Both the position numbers and the translations under genes were made by a program. A stretch of 64,000 nt of DNA from CALWZE01 sp036644375 (GTDB lineage Bacteria > Bacillota > Clostridia > Oscillospirales > Ruminococcaceae), in the NCBI GenBank assembly GCA_036644375.1, contig JAVXQD010000003.1, positions 31,782 through 95,781 on the forward strand, written 5' to 3'. Of this stretch, positions 7,856 through 16,340 are shown piece after piece; positions within the stretch are counted from its first letter, which is position 1, and each line of letters starts with the position of its first letter. Under the pieces are notes generated by a model. It was not told the origin of the DNA, did not search any database, and saw only the letters and a list, made by a program, of their open reading frames with translations.

Positions 7856-8512
7856 ATGACCGACAGTGAGCTTTTAAAAAAAGTTGACCACACTATGCTC
7901 AAGCCGACAGCAACCTGGGAGCAGATTAAAAAAATATGCGATGAATCCATCGAATATGAAACTGCGAGTGTGTGCATTCCGCCGACATATATAGAAAGAG
8001 TAAAGCGCGAATACGCCGACAGAGTCAGAATCTGTACCGTAATCGGCTTTCCGCTCGGATATAGCACGACGGAATGCAAGGTGTACGAGGCGCGCGATGC
8101 GATAAAAAAAGGCGCGTCGGAGGTGGACATGGTAATCAATCAGGGCTGGGTGAAGGACGGCATGTTTGACGAAGTCACGAAGGAGATAGCAGCGGTAAAA
8201 AAAGCGGCTGGACAAAATATATTAAAAGTCATAATTGAAATCTGCAACCTGTCCGAGAGTGAAATTGCAAAAGTTGCCGATTGCGTGACGGAGGCAGAAG
8301 CCGAATATATCAAAACCTCCACAGGCTTCGGCTCAGGCGGCGCGACCTTTGAGGGAGTGAAGCTTATGTCCGACAGTATCGGTCCTCGTGTTAAGATTAA
8401 AGCGGCGGGGGGAATACGCACTCGCGATGACATGGAAAAATTTGTCGAGCTCGGCTGTGAGCGTCTCGGAACAAGCTCTGCAATAGCCATTTTATATCCT
8501 GAAAAGCAGTGA
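7856..8512 (+). CDS. deoC: Deoxyribose-phosphate aldolase
   Basis: A 218-residue class I aldolase that splits 2-deoxyribose 5-phosphate into glyceraldehyde 3-phosphate and acetaldehyde in deoxynucleoside catabolism. Key residues are visible: the Schiff-base lysine in EYIKTSTGFG, the proton-relay Asp in EVDMVINQG and the second lysine in RVKIKAAGGIR. Full length for the family. AAAGGAG lies 9 bases before the ATG. It stands alone, with hairpins on both sides; no other deo gene is nearby. The acetaldehyde product is a possible substrate for the AOR about 10 kb downstream, but nothing in the sequence links the two. Confidence 0.92.
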   Translation: MTDSELLKKVDHTMLKPTATWEQIKKICDESIEYETASVCIPPTYIERVKREYADRVRICTVIGFPLGYSTTECKVYEARDAIKKGASEVDMVINQGWVKDGMFDEVTKEIAAVKKAAGQNILKVIIEICNLSESEIAKVADCVTEAEAEYIKTSTGFGSGGATFEGVKLMSDSIGPRVKIKAAGGIRTRDDMEKFVELGCERLGTSSAIAILYPEKQ

Positions 8513-8522
8513 GTGCAAAGTT

Positions 8523-8546
8523 GAGCGGCGGCGGATGCCGCCGCTC
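8523..8546 (+). terminator. Hairpin after deoC
   Basis: GAGCGGCGGC (8523-8532) pairs perfectly with GCCGCCGCTC (8537-8546). The following bases GTATATTGC are a poor U tract. Confidence 0.5.
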
Positions 8547-8706
8547 GTATATTGCATTTCCGAGCACCGGAGTGGCAAAAATAAATACACCCCAAAAGGA
8601 TGAGATTTAAGTAATATTTACTGTCTTTATGTAATTATTAACAAATTATTCTTAAATAATGTAATTGAGCAATAAAAAGTAACATATTAATTGTGAAGTA
8701 TATCAA

Positions 8707-8735
8707 TTGATTAGAATGTTAAAAGCGCTTATGAT
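8707..8735 (+). promoter_or_regulatory. Candidate promoter of the Lrp-transhydrogenase operon
   Basis: TTGATT (8707-8712), 17 bases, TATGAT (8730-8735). Transcription would start near 8742, about 267 bases before the Lrp ATG. Confidence 0.5.
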
Positions 8736-8819
8736 ATAAATATACGGATATTGAATAGTCTCGCTGTCACGGCGTCTCGGTTTTATGCAGCAGCGTCCTG
8801 CTCTACGGATTTTCACAGC

Positions 8820-8908
8820 GCTTTGCAATAAAAACATCAAATAAAAAACAACAAAACATACCGAATTTGATTCTGCTTTGCAAGAAAAACGCAAAGCACT
8901 ATAATTTT
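8820..8908 (+). promoter_or_regulatory. Possible transcription attenuator in the leader
   Basis: GCTTTGC occurs twice (8820-8826 and 8875-8881). Either copy can pair with GCAAAGC (8891-8897). The second copy would form a compact hairpin followed by ACTATAATTTTT, a weak terminator; pairing with the first copy would prevent it. This is what an attenuator needs, but the stems are only 7 bp. Confidence 0.35.
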
Positions 8909-9008
8909 TCGCCGGTTTTGCATAATCACCATAAAATCTATTGAAAGTGAAAAAATACTATTTACTTTTTACTGATATTCTCATATATTCAAATCAAGGA
9001 GGTCGCAT

Positions 9009-9452
9009 ATGGATAGTACTGACAAAAAGATTCTGAACAGGCTGCGCATCAACGCCCGCGAGAGTGCCAGCGGTCTTGCACAAAAGGTGAATTTGTCTGT
9101 GTCTGCTGTTATTGAGCGGATTAAAAAGCTCGAAAACTCGGGAATTATCAAGCAATATACGACCGTACTTGACAATAAGCTTATCGGAAAGGACGTAACG
9201 GCGTTTATCAATGTTACGATTGAACACCCGAAATACAACGACGGCTTCACAAAAGCGGTGACATCAAACGGTGCCGTTGTCGAATGCAACTATATTGCAG
9301 GTGATTTTGACTTTTTGTTAAAGGTGGAAACGGACAACACAAAATCGCTTGAGCTTATGATAAACGATATTAAGTGCATTCCCGGAGTGGAGAAAACCAA
9401 ATCGATAATTGTATTGTCCATGCTCAAAAACGTACATTCGGCAGAGGTGTAA
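9009..9452 (+). CDS. Lrp/AsnC-family transcriptional regulator
   Basis: A 147-residue regulator of the feast/famine family. The N-terminal helix-turn-helix reads DKKILNRLRINARESASGLA, then VSAVIERIKKLENSGIIKQY (residues ~5-50). The C-terminal RAM domain (residues ~65-140) carries GDFDFLLKVETDN and would bind an amino acid effector. An AAGGAGG site fixes the ATG. It lies 26 bases before the transhydrogenase alpha gene and probably is the first gene of the operon, so it may sense an amino acid and control the transhydrogenase/aminotransferase/transketolase genes behind it. That role is inference from position. Confidence 0.88.
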   Translation: MDSTDKKILNRLRINARESASGLAQKVNLSVSAVIERIKKLENSGIIKQYTTVLDNKLIGKDVTAFINVTIEHPKYNDGFTKAVTSNGAVVECNYIAGDFDFLLKVETDNTKSLELMINDIKCIPGVEKTKSIIVLSMLKNVHSAEV

Positions 9453-9478
9453 AAATTTTTGAAATGTGAGGTAATATC

Positions 9479-10645
9479 ATGATTATCGGAATACCGAAAG
9501 AGATTATGCACGATGAGAGGCGCGTGGCGGCAATTCCCGAAACAGTTGCAAAATTTGTGGCGGACGGTCACACGGTAATGGTTGAAAACTCGGCGGGAGA
9601 GGGAGCTTTCTTTGAGGATGAGGAATACGCAAAGGCGGGGGCGCAGCTTGTTTCGGATGTGTCCCGAATTTACGAAAAAGCCGACGTTATTTTAAAGGTG
9701 AAAGAGCCGCTGTACAACGAGATCAAGAAAAAAGACGAGATTGATATGATGAGGCGCGGACAGTATCTGATAACATTTATACATCCCGCGTCACCCGTGA
9801 ACCATAAAATGGTCAGAAAAATGGCCGAAAACGGAATAATCGGCTTGACGCTCGACGGTGTGCCCAGAATTTCACGTGCGCAGAATATGGACGCTCTGAC
9901 CTCCATGAGCACCTGTGCGGGCTATCGCGGAATCATTATGGCAGCGGAGCAGCTTGCGAAATTCATACCGAACATATTTTGTGCTGTCGGAGTAATCAAG
10001 CCGGCGAATGTGCTTGTTATAGGCACCGGCGTAGCAGGCTTGCAGGCGGTAGCTACAGCGAAGAGACTCGGAGCCGTGGTATATGCGGCCGACATACGCC
10101 CGGCGGCTCGGGAACAGGCACAGAGCCTCGGCGCCAAGATAATTGAGCTTCCGGTGCCGGAGGAGATAGCGGTTGCTCAGGGCGGATATGCAAATGCCCT
10201 CACAGACGACTGGATTCAAAAAGAGCGCGAGGCTCTTCGAGAGACAGTGAAAAGCATGGACATAATATTTTTAAGCGCACTGGTGCCGGGAAAGCTCGCG
10301 CCTGTTCTAATCACCGACGAGATGGTTGAGTCGATGCCGAACGGCTCGGTAATTGTCGATATCTCAATTGATCAGGGCGGAAACTGTGAAATCACACCTC
10401 CGGGCGAGATCGAGATAAAGCACAGGGTCACGCTGATGGGAATAAAGAATATACCGGGTCATCTGCCCACAAGCTCGACCTGGATGTTCGCGAACAACAT
10501 CTATAATCTCACCAAATTTCTGACGCATGACGGAAGTATAAGGCTTGACATGGACGATGAAATCGTGACCTCTATTCTCGTGACCGACGGTGAGCGCATT
10601 GTTCATAAGGGCGCGCTTGAAGCAATGGCAAAGCAGGGGAGCTGA
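9479..10645 (+). CDS. pntA: NAD(P) transhydrogenase subunit alpha-1 (NAD-binding domain I)
   Basis: A 388-residue soluble subunit of proton-translocating transhydrogenase, which moves hydride from NADH to NADP+ using the proton gradient. It begins MIIGIPKEIMHDERRVAAIPE, typical of the AlaDH/PntA fold, and has the nucleotide-binding motif VLVIGTGVAGLQAVATAKRLGA (split here over residues ~178-200) and VDISIDQGGNCE. Length and separate alpha-2 and beta genes match the three-subunit form of Rhodospirillum rather than the two-gene E. coli form. Alanine dehydrogenase is the main alternative, but the following membrane subunits decide for transhydrogenase. Start: GAGGT before the ATG. Confidence 0.9.
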   Translation: MIIGIPKEIMHDERRVAAIPETVAKFVADGHTVMVENSAGEGAFFEDEEYAKAGAQLVSDVSRIYEKADVILKVKEPLYNEIKKKDEIDMMRRGQYLITFIHPASPVNHKMVRKMAENGIIGLTLDGVPRISRAQNMDALTSMSTCAGYRGIIMAAEQLAKFIPNIFCAVGVIKPANVLVIGTGVAGLQAVATAKRLGAVVYAADIRPAAREQAQSLGAKIIELPVPEEIAVAQGGYANALTDDWIQKEREALRETVKSMDIIFLSALVPGKLAPVLITDEMVESMPNGSVIVDISIDQGGNCEITPPGEIEIKHRVTLMGIKNIPGHLPTSSTWMFANNIYNLTKFLTHDGSIRLDMDDEIVTSILVTDGERIVHKGALEAMAKQGS

Positions 10646-10647
10646 TT

Positions 10648-10935
10648 ATGGAGCTGATAATGATCGGAGTTTTCATAGCTTCGTCTCTGCTGGGATATAT
10701 AGTTATAAAAAAGGTGCCCAGCTTGCTGCACACCCCGCTTATGTCGGGCATGAATGCGCTCTCGGGTATAACGGTTATCGGCGCGCTGACGGCAACGGCG
10801 GTTACAAAAAGCCCCATTGCGGCGTCTGCCGCGGGTTTGGCAGTCATACTGGCGATAATCAATGTTGCGGGCGGATTTTCGGTGACTCATCGAATGCTCA
10901 GAATGTTCAGTAAAAAGGAGAGCAGGGATGAGTAA
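10648..10935 (+). CDS. pntA2: NAD(P) transhydrogenase subunit alpha-2 (membrane)
   Basis: A 95-residue hydrophobic protein with three predicted membrane segments (residues ~2-20, 34-52 and 56-76). It has TPLMSGMNALSGITVIGAL, the conserved membrane motif of PntA-2 in the proton channel, and ends in a charged RMFSKKESRDE tail. It starts 3 bases after the alpha-1 stop and overlaps the beta gene by 8 bases, as expected for subunits made in fixed ratio. It combines with PntB to form the membrane proton path of the complex. Confidence 0.9.
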   Translation: MELIMIGVFIASSLLGYIVIKKVPSLLHTPLMSGMNALSGITVIGALTATAVTKSPIAASAAGLAVILAIINVAGGFSVTHRMLRMFSKKESRDE

Positions 10936-12325
10936 CACGGTTTACTACATAATATGCTCTGTCCTCGCTCTTGCGGTGCTCGGCGGCATTGCAATGCTGA
11001 GCAAGGTAAAAACGGCAGTTGCGGGAAACGCTGTCTGTATGGCGGCGATGCTGTGTGCGGTAGTCGTCACCCTTTATTTCGACGGCGCAATTGCAATGTG
11101 GCAGCTGTATCTGCTGCTTGCGGTGGGACTCCTCTTCGGGCTTATCTGGGCGAGCAAGGTGAAAATGATCGAGATGCCCCAGGTGGTCGCATTGCTCAAT
11201 GGAATCGGCGGGCTTGCGAGCGCGATAGTCGGCGCAGTTGAGCTTGTGAATGAGGACAGCACTGTTTTCGGCAATACTACTGCGGCGATTGCGCTGAGTA
11301 TCGGTGCAATTACATTTTTCGGAAGTCTCATTGCGGCGGCAAAGCTTGCAAAGGTGATTGACGGAAAGCCCAAGACCCTTAAAAGACACAGGCTTTTGAT
11401 GAATCTGATGCTGTTTACATCAATTCTGGCTGTTGTCGGAACCGCAATCGGAATTAATAAGGCTGCTGCTCTGGCAGCGATAGCGCTCAGCTCGTCACTG
11501 TTCGGAATACTTTTTGCAATGCGTGTCGGTGGAGCGGATATGCCGATCACGATATCGCTTTTGAATTCGCTGAGCGGGGTTGCGGGAGCAATTGCGGGCA
11601 TGGCGATATACAATATTCTGCTTGTCTCAATCGGGGGAATTGTCGGTGCAAGCGGTCTGCTTCTGACTCAGATTATGTGCAGGGCGATGAATCGCAGCCT
11701 GTCCGACATACTGCTCGGCAAAACGAGCGTGCGGGTTAGTGCTTCAGATGCGGGCGTGGCAGTCAGGGAACTCGACAGTCAAGCGCAGCAGTCGGTTGAA
11801 GCGCAAACTCACGCAAACGCGGAAAAGATGTTTGAGCCGGGCGAGCTCAAGGACGTGATAATCGTGCCGGGATACGGCATGGCGCTTTCGCAGGCGCAGC
11901 ATCAGGTAAAAGAGCTTATGACAAAGCTCGAGGCAAATGGCGCGAAGGTTCGTTTTGCCATTCACCCTGTTGCGGGAAGGATGCCGGGACACATGAATGT
12001 GCTGCTGTGCGAGGCGGATGTCGATTATGACAGGCTGTATGAGATTGACGTCATTAACGCTGATTTTGAAAATGCCGATTTGGTCGTTGTTGTCGGTGCG
12101 AACGATGTGCTCAATCCGGCGGCGAGACTTGCCGAGGGCACACCGATATACGGAATGCCGATTTTGAATGTGGATAAGGCAAAGCGCATAATTTTCTGCA
12201 ATTTCGACACAAAGCCCGGATATGCGGGCGTGGACAATTCTCTATACTCAAGGGCTCAAGGAGTGACTTTGCTGCTGGGAGACGCAAAGGAGTCAATCCA
12301 AAAGATAATCGACAAATTAAGCTGA
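10928..12325 (+). CDS. pntB: NAD(P) transhydrogenase subunit beta
   Basis: A 465-residue subunit with about nine membrane segments in residues 1-270, including EMPQVVALLNGIGGLAS and ADMPITISLLNSLSGVAGA, both standard PntB signatures. A soluble NADP-binding domain III fills residues ~290-465, with VIVPGYGMALSQAQH (the NADP fingerprint), HPVAGRMPGHMNVLL and VVGANDVLNPAA. It completes the alpha-1/alpha-2/beta enzyme. It would supply NADPH at the expense of proton motive force. Only 22 bases separate it from the SCP2-like gene, so the transcript probably continues. Confidence 0.93.
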   Translation: MSNTVYYIICSVLALAVLGGIAMLSKVKTAVAGNAVCMAAMLCAVVVTLYFDGAIAMWQLYLLLAVGLLFGLIWASKVKMIEMPQVVALLNGIGGLASAIVGAVELVNEDSTVFGNTTAAIALSIGAITFFGSLIAAAKLAKVIDGKPKTLKRHRLLMNLMLFTSILAVVGTAIGINKAAALAAIALSSSLFGILFAMRVGGADMPITISLLNSLSGVAGAIAGMAIYNILLVSIGGIVGASGLLLTQIMCRAMNRSLSDILLGKTSVRVSASDAGVAVRELDSQAQQSVEAQTHANAEKMFEPGELKDVIIVPGYGMALSQAQHQVKELMTKLEANGAKVRFAIHPVAGRMPGHMNVLLCEADVDYDRLYEIDVINADFENADLVVVVGANDVLNPAARLAEGTPIYGMPILNVDKAKRIIFCNFDTKPGYAGVDNSLYSRAQGVTLLLGDAKESIQKIIDKLS

Positions 12326-12347
12326 ATAAATTGAAGGAGGAAAGACA

Positions 12348-13103
12348 TTGAAAGACACAACAACCATGGCCTACATCAACATGTTCGCGGTTCTCAAGGA
12401 TATTGAAAACCTGTGCAAAATTGATGAAAAAGCCCAAAAAATCGCGCAAACCCCAAAACCTGTTTCAATTGCATTTAACGTTTCTGACGGACCCCATGCC
12501 ACACTTGCGTTCAAGGACGGTAAATGCGAGATGCACGAGGGACTGGATGGCGCAATCAAGCTCAAGCTCAGCTCTCCCGAGCATTTCAACCTGATGATTG
12601 ACGGCAAAAAGAATCCTCTGCCATATGGTGGATTTACCAAGCTGTCTTTTCTTCTGAAAGATTTTACGGTTCTGACAGAGTCGCTGTCAAGCTATTTGCA
12701 GGCTGCGCCCGAGGCGCTCGAGAACCGAGAATTTTTTGAAAAAAGCACGACGATGATGTTTTATCTTGTGGCAAACGCCCTCAGCGCAATAGGGAATTAC
12801 GACAAGCTCGGCAAAATAAGCGCGTCCAAAATTCCCGACGGAACGATTGCACTTGAAATCGGAAATGGGCCGAGCGCCGAAATCACTGTCAAGGACGGCA
12901 GAATGACTACCTATTGCAGAAAAGCCGAAAATCCGCGCTCTTACATGATTTTTAAAAACTATGATGTTGCACGGGGGCTGTTTGAGGGCTCTGTCGATTC
13001 GATGAGTGCGCTTGCCGCGGGGGATATTGAGATGAAGGGTTTCATACCCATGATTGACAATCTCAACAAGCTTCTGTCGCGAGTCGCGATATATCTGGGT
13101 TAA
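12348..13103 (+). CDS. Tandem SCP2-like lipid-binding domain protein (first copy)
   Basis: A 251-residue soluble protein starting at TTG 12348, which has AAGGAGG seven bases upstream; ATG 12366 lacks such a site. Two similar halves can be seen: one about residues 40-135 (SIAFNVSDGPHATLAFKDGK... LMIDGKKNPLPYGGFTKL) and one about 155-250 (IALEIGNGPSAEITVKDGR... AAGDIEMKGFIPMIDNL). Each resembles the SCP2 sterol-carrier fold, where a hydrophobic tunnel binds lipids or acyl compounds. It shares this plan with the gene at 16341, and the two bracket an aminotransferase and a split transketolase. It may hold a hydrophobic substrate for them. The SCP2 assignment is by pattern only. Confidence 0.6.
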   Translation: MKDTTTMAYINMFAVLKDIENLCKIDEKAQKIAQTPKPVSIAFNVSDGPHATLAFKDGKCEMHEGLDGAIKLKLSSPEHFNLMIDGKKNPLPYGGFTKLSFLLKDFTVLTESLSSYLQAAPEALENREFFEKSTTMMFYLVANALSAIGNYDKLGKISASKIPDGTIALEIGNGPSAEITVKDGRMTTYCRKAENPRSYMIFKNYDVARGLFEGSVDSMSALAAGDIEMKGFIPMIDNLNKLLSRVAIYLG

Positions 13104-13116
13104 AGGAGAAGCGACA

Positions 13117-14382
13117 ATGAAAACAAATACATTTACCAAAAGCGACGAGATGCTGGCTCGCGCCTCAAAGGTTATTCCGGCAGGAGTGTACGGACATCTC
13201 GGCCCCGCCGAGGGCTGCTTTATTCCTATTTCGGCATATCCGAAATTCTGTGAAAAGGCAAAGGGCAACTATTTCTGGGATTTGGACGGTAACAAATACA
13301 TAGATCACATGTGCGCATACGGTCCCAACGTTCTCGGATATTGCGACGACGATGTAGACAGGGCTGTCAATGAGCAGATGAAAAACGGCAACTGCACCAC
13401 AATGCCTCAGGTGAAGATGGTTGAGCTTGCAGAGCTTATGGTGGATACAGTCGCAAGTGCGGACTGGGCGTTTTTTGCAAAGAACGGCGGGGATGTGACC
13501 ACGCTTGCAATACTGACGGCGCGCGCAGCGACCGGCAAAAAGAAAATTATTTTTGTCGAAAACTACTATCACGGCGTTGCGCAGTGGACACAGCGCGCAG
13601 ACGCACCGTGGGTTCTGCCGGGCGAGGTAGAGAACAACCTCATGGTGAAGTGGAATGACATAAACGACCTTAAGCGTGTGATAGAGCAGAACAAGGATGA
13701 TATAGCATGTTTTATCGCGACCCCGTATATGCATGGCAACTTCATAGACAACATTCTGCCCGCCGACGGATATTGGCAGGCGGTTCGCAAGCTATGCACC
13801 GACAACGGAATCGTTCTCATCATAGACGATGTCAGATGCGGGTTCAGGCTTGACCTTGCGGGCAGCGACCATCATTACGGCTTCGAGGCAGACCTCATCT
13901 GCTTCTGCAAGGCAATTGCAAACGGCTGGAATGTCTCGTGCCTTTGCGGAAAAGATTTTTTGAAAAGCGCAGTTTCGGGCGTCACGTACACCGGAAGCTA
14001 CTGGATGAGTGCGGTTCCGTTTGCTGCGGGTATCGCATGCATCGGAAAGATGAGAAAACTCGAGGCGGACAAAAAGCATCGTGAGCTGGGTGAGAAAATT
14101 TGCGCGGGGCTTGCAAAATCGGCAAAGGAAAACGGCGTCGATTTGCGTATTTCCGGTGAGCCGAGCCTGTTCTATCTGCGCATTGCAAATGATGACACGC
14201 TTTTGCTGCATCAGGAATGGATTGCGGGAATCGTCAGGCGCGGAGTGTTTATGACCAATCATCACAATCACTTCACCTGCCTTTCAATGACAGACGATGA
14301 TATCAAAACGACACACGAGGTCGCGGACGAGTCGTTTAAGCTTCTTGTGAAAAACCATCCCGAAATAAACTGGAATAAGTAA
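13117..14382 (+). CDS. Class III aminotransferase, glutamate-1-semialdehyde aminomutase-like
   Basis: A 421-residue PLP enzyme starting at ATG 13117 (AAAGGAG nine bases before). The PLP-binding Asp lies in LIIDDVRCGFRLD and the Schiff-base lysine in ICFCKAIANGWNV, in the order typical of class III enzymes; YYHGVAQW and TYTGSYWMS also fit the GSA-aminomutase branch. It is not hemL by context, since no tetrapyrrole genes are near. It could move an amino group to or from an aldehyde or ketone made by the adjoining transketolase or used by the downstream AOR. It lies 13 bases after the first SCP2-like gene and 15 before the transketolase. Confidence 0.85.
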   Translation: MKTNTFTKSDEMLARASKVIPAGVYGHLGPAEGCFIPISAYPKFCEKAKGNYFWDLDGNKYIDHMCAYGPNVLGYCDDDVDRAVNEQMKNGNCTTMPQVKMVELAELMVDTVASADWAFFAKNGGDVTTLAILTARAATGKKKIIFVENYYHGVAQWTQRADAPWVLPGEVENNLMVKWNDINDLKRVIEQNKDDIACFIATPYMHGNFIDNILPADGYWQAVRKLCTDNGIVLIIDDVRCGFRLDLAGSDHHYGFEADLICFCKAIANGWNVSCLCGKDFLKSAVSGVTYTGSYWMSAVPFAAGIACIGKMRKLEADKKHRELGEKICAGLAKSAKENGVDLRISGEPSLFYLRIANDDTLLLHQEWIAGIVRRGVFMTNHHNHFTCLSMTDDDIKTTHEVADESFKLLVKNHPEINWNK

Positions 14383-14397
14383 CGGAGGAAATGGACT

Positions 14398-15267
14398 ATG
14401 GGCTTGATAAAAAAAGAGTGGCTGGAGCTTGAAAAAAAAGCCTCTGAGCTGCGTCAGCTCACTCTGGACACCTGCAACTGGGCGGGAAGCGCACATATGG
14501 GCGGAAGCTACAGCGCAACCGATTTTATGATTCTGCTCTACTTTAAATATTTGAAATTCGACCCGAAAAAATATGATGATCCCGAACGTGACCGCTGTGT
14601 TGTGAGCAAGGGTCATATCGGAGTTTGTCTCGCGGCGCTGTTTTCAATGATGGGTCTTATCGAGAAGGAAGAGCTGAAAACCTTTAATCTGACCGAGAGC
14701 AGGCTCGGTATTCATCTCGATTCCACCAAGGTAAATGGGCTTGACGCATCGACCGGCTCGCTCGGACACGGAAGTGCGCTCGCTCTCGGCATGGCTCTTG
14801 CAGGCAGAGTGCTCGGCAAAGAATACAAAACGTGGCTGCTTTTGGGAGACGGTGAATGCGACGAGGGCAGCGTGTGGGAAGCTGCAATGGCAACAGCGAA
14901 CTTCAAAATGACAAACCTTATAACTGTTGTGGACCGCAATAAGGCGATGATTGACGGAATGACCGAGGACGTCATGAAGCTTGAGCCATTCGCAGACAAA
15001 TGGCGCGCCTTTGGCTTTGATGTCATTGAGGTGGACGGACATAATATGCAGAAGATGAGCGAGGCGATGGAACACGCTCTTGCCGCAACGGAAAAGCCCG
15101 TATGTATAATCCTGGATACCGTAAAGGGCGAGGGTATAAGCTTTATGGCAGGAGATTACAAGTGGCACTACGGCGCAATGGACACCGAAAAGTACGCAAA
15201 GGGCAAGCAGGACTTGCTTGAATACGAAGCAAAACGTCTCGAGCGCGTTGAGAAGGAGGCCAAATAA
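14398..15267 (+). CDS. Transketolase-like enzyme, N-terminal (TPP-binding) subunit
   Basis: A 289-residue subunit equal to the first third of transketolase. The thiamine diphosphate motif GDGECDEGSVWEAAMATAN...VVDRNK lies at residues ~160-195, and SAHMGGSYSATDFMILLYF and VSKGHIGVCLAALF are the usual N-terminal signatures. Split transketolases are common in archaea and clostridia; many act in pentose metabolism, but some paralogues in special gene clusters transfer two-carbon units to other acceptors. The placement between an aminotransferase and SCP2-like genes suggests such a special role. Its TAA overlaps the start of the C-terminal subunit (TAATG). Confidence 0.9.
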   Translation: MGLIKKEWLELEKKASELRQLTLDTCNWAGSAHMGGSYSATDFMILLYFKYLKFDPKKYDDPERDRCVVSKGHIGVCLAALFSMMGLIEKEELKTFNLTESRLGIHLDSTKVNGLDASTGSLGHGSALALGMALAGRVLGKEYKTWLLLGDGECDEGSVWEAAMATANFKMTNLITVVDRNKAMIDGMTEDVMKLEPFADKWRAFGFDVIEVDGHNMQKMSEAMEHALAATEKPVCIILDTVKGEGISFMAGDYKWHYGAMDTEKYAKGKQDLLEYEAKRLERVEKEAK

Positions 15268-16337
15268 TGGGCGGAATGAACTATACTGCGGTTGAAAGCA
15301 CCAAAATGGCAACCGCTGAAATCTATGGCAAGACTCTTGTTGAGCTCGGGGAAAAGGATAAACGTGTCGTCGCGTTGACGGCAGATCTTGCGAAGAGCAC
15401 AAAAATCGGAGATTTCCAAAAAAAATTCCCCGAGCGCTTTTTCAATGTCGGCATAGCTGAGCAAAATTTGTTCGGCATAGCGGCGGGCATGGCAAAGAGC
15501 GGACTCATCCCGTTTGCCAGCACCTTCTCGGTCTTTGCGAGTATGCGCGCGACCGATCAGCTGCACACGGATATCTGCTATCAGAAAGCAAATGTTAAGA
15601 TTATCGGCACACACAGCGGAACCTCCTTCGGCCAGGCGGGCTCAACGCACCATGCAATAGAGGATATCGCGATGGTGCGCTCGCTTGTGAATTTGCAGAT
15701 TATAGTTCCCGCCGACGGATATGAAACAGCGAATGCAATCCGCGCCGCATATGAGATAAACGGGCCCGTGTATATCAGAATCAATCGCGGATTCGATCAG
15801 GTCCTGTACAAATCTGCGGATTACGGATTTGAGTTCGGCAAGGGCGTTTTGATGAACGAGGGGGACGACATCACAATTATTGCAAACGGCTCCTGCGTAT
15901 TTCAGGCGGTTCAGGCGGCAAAAATCCTTGAATCAGATTATAAGATTCATGCGAGAGTTATTAATCTGCACACTGTCAAGCCGATAGACAAAGAGATAAT
16001 TCTCAAGGCTGTTGACGAGACACGCCGCATCATAACCGTTGAGGATCACACAATAATCGGAGGACTCGGAACTGCTGTCGGCGAGGTTGTGCTTGAGAAC
16101 GGCAAGGCGTGCGCATTTAAAAAGCTCGGATTAAATGACTGCTTTAGCGCAATCGGATTCCATGAGGATCTTATGAGCATCAATGGCATTGATTCCGAGG
16201 GAATAGTAAAAGCGACGCTTGACACGATGAAAAACTCAAAGGTTGTCGAGCTTGCGTGCGACGGCAAGGTGCAAAAGGCGCTCAAATTCGATGACCGTGA
16301 TTTCGAGGTTGACATTGACTGGACCGATGAGGTGTAA
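15267..16337 (+). CDS. Transketolase-like enzyme, C-terminal subunit
   Basis: A 356-residue subunit holding the pyrimidine-binding and C-terminal domains. FFNVGIAEQNLFGIAAGMA carries the glutamate that activates thiamine diphosphate, followed by TFSVFASMRATDQLH and GTHSGTSFGQAGSTHHAIED, as in transketolase/DXPS C-terminal halves. The C-terminal domain has HTVKPIDKEII and VEDHTIIGGLG. It is a little longer than the usual ~310 residues because of ~40 extra C-terminal residues (KVVELACDGKVQKALKFDD...). Start ATG 15267 has GGAGG seven bases upstream and overlaps the previous stop, so both subunits are coupled. Confidence 0.9.
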   Translation: MGGMNYTAVESTKMATAEIYGKTLVELGEKDKRVVALTADLAKSTKIGDFQKKFPERFFNVGIAEQNLFGIAAGMAKSGLIPFASTFSVFASMRATDQLHTDICYQKANVKIIGTHSGTSFGQAGSTHHAIEDIAMVRSLVNLQIIVPADGYETANAIRAAYEINGPVYIRINRGFDQVLYKSADYGFEFGKGVLMNEGDDITIIANGSCVFQAVQAAKILESDYKIHARVINLHTVKPIDKEIILKAVDETRRIITVEDHTIIGGLGTAVGEVVLENGKACAFKKLGLNDCFSAIGFHEDLMSINGIDSEGIVKATLDTMKNSKVVELACDGKVQKALKFDDRDFEVDIDWTDEV

Positions 16338-16340
16338 GCT

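Larger units (their letters stand above)
8513..9008. other. Long AT-rich leader region before the Lrp-transhydrogenase operon
   Basis: No gene is supported in these 496 bases. After the deoC hairpin the sequence is AT-rich up to a promoter at 8707-8735. The expected transcript would carry a ~265-base leader with hairpins AGCAG/CTGCT (8789-8802) and GCTTTGC/GCAAAGC (8875-8897), then a T run. See the promoter and attenuator entries. Confidence 0.5.

Noticed and set aside
9479..10645. Alanine dehydrogenase
   Set aside because: The N-terminal fold is shared, but the adjoining membrane subunits identify it as transhydrogenase alpha-1.
13117..14382. hemL (heme/B12 precursor synthesis)
   Set aside because: Sequence is of the GSA-aminomutase type, but no tetrapyrrole gene is near and it sits inside a transketolase operon.
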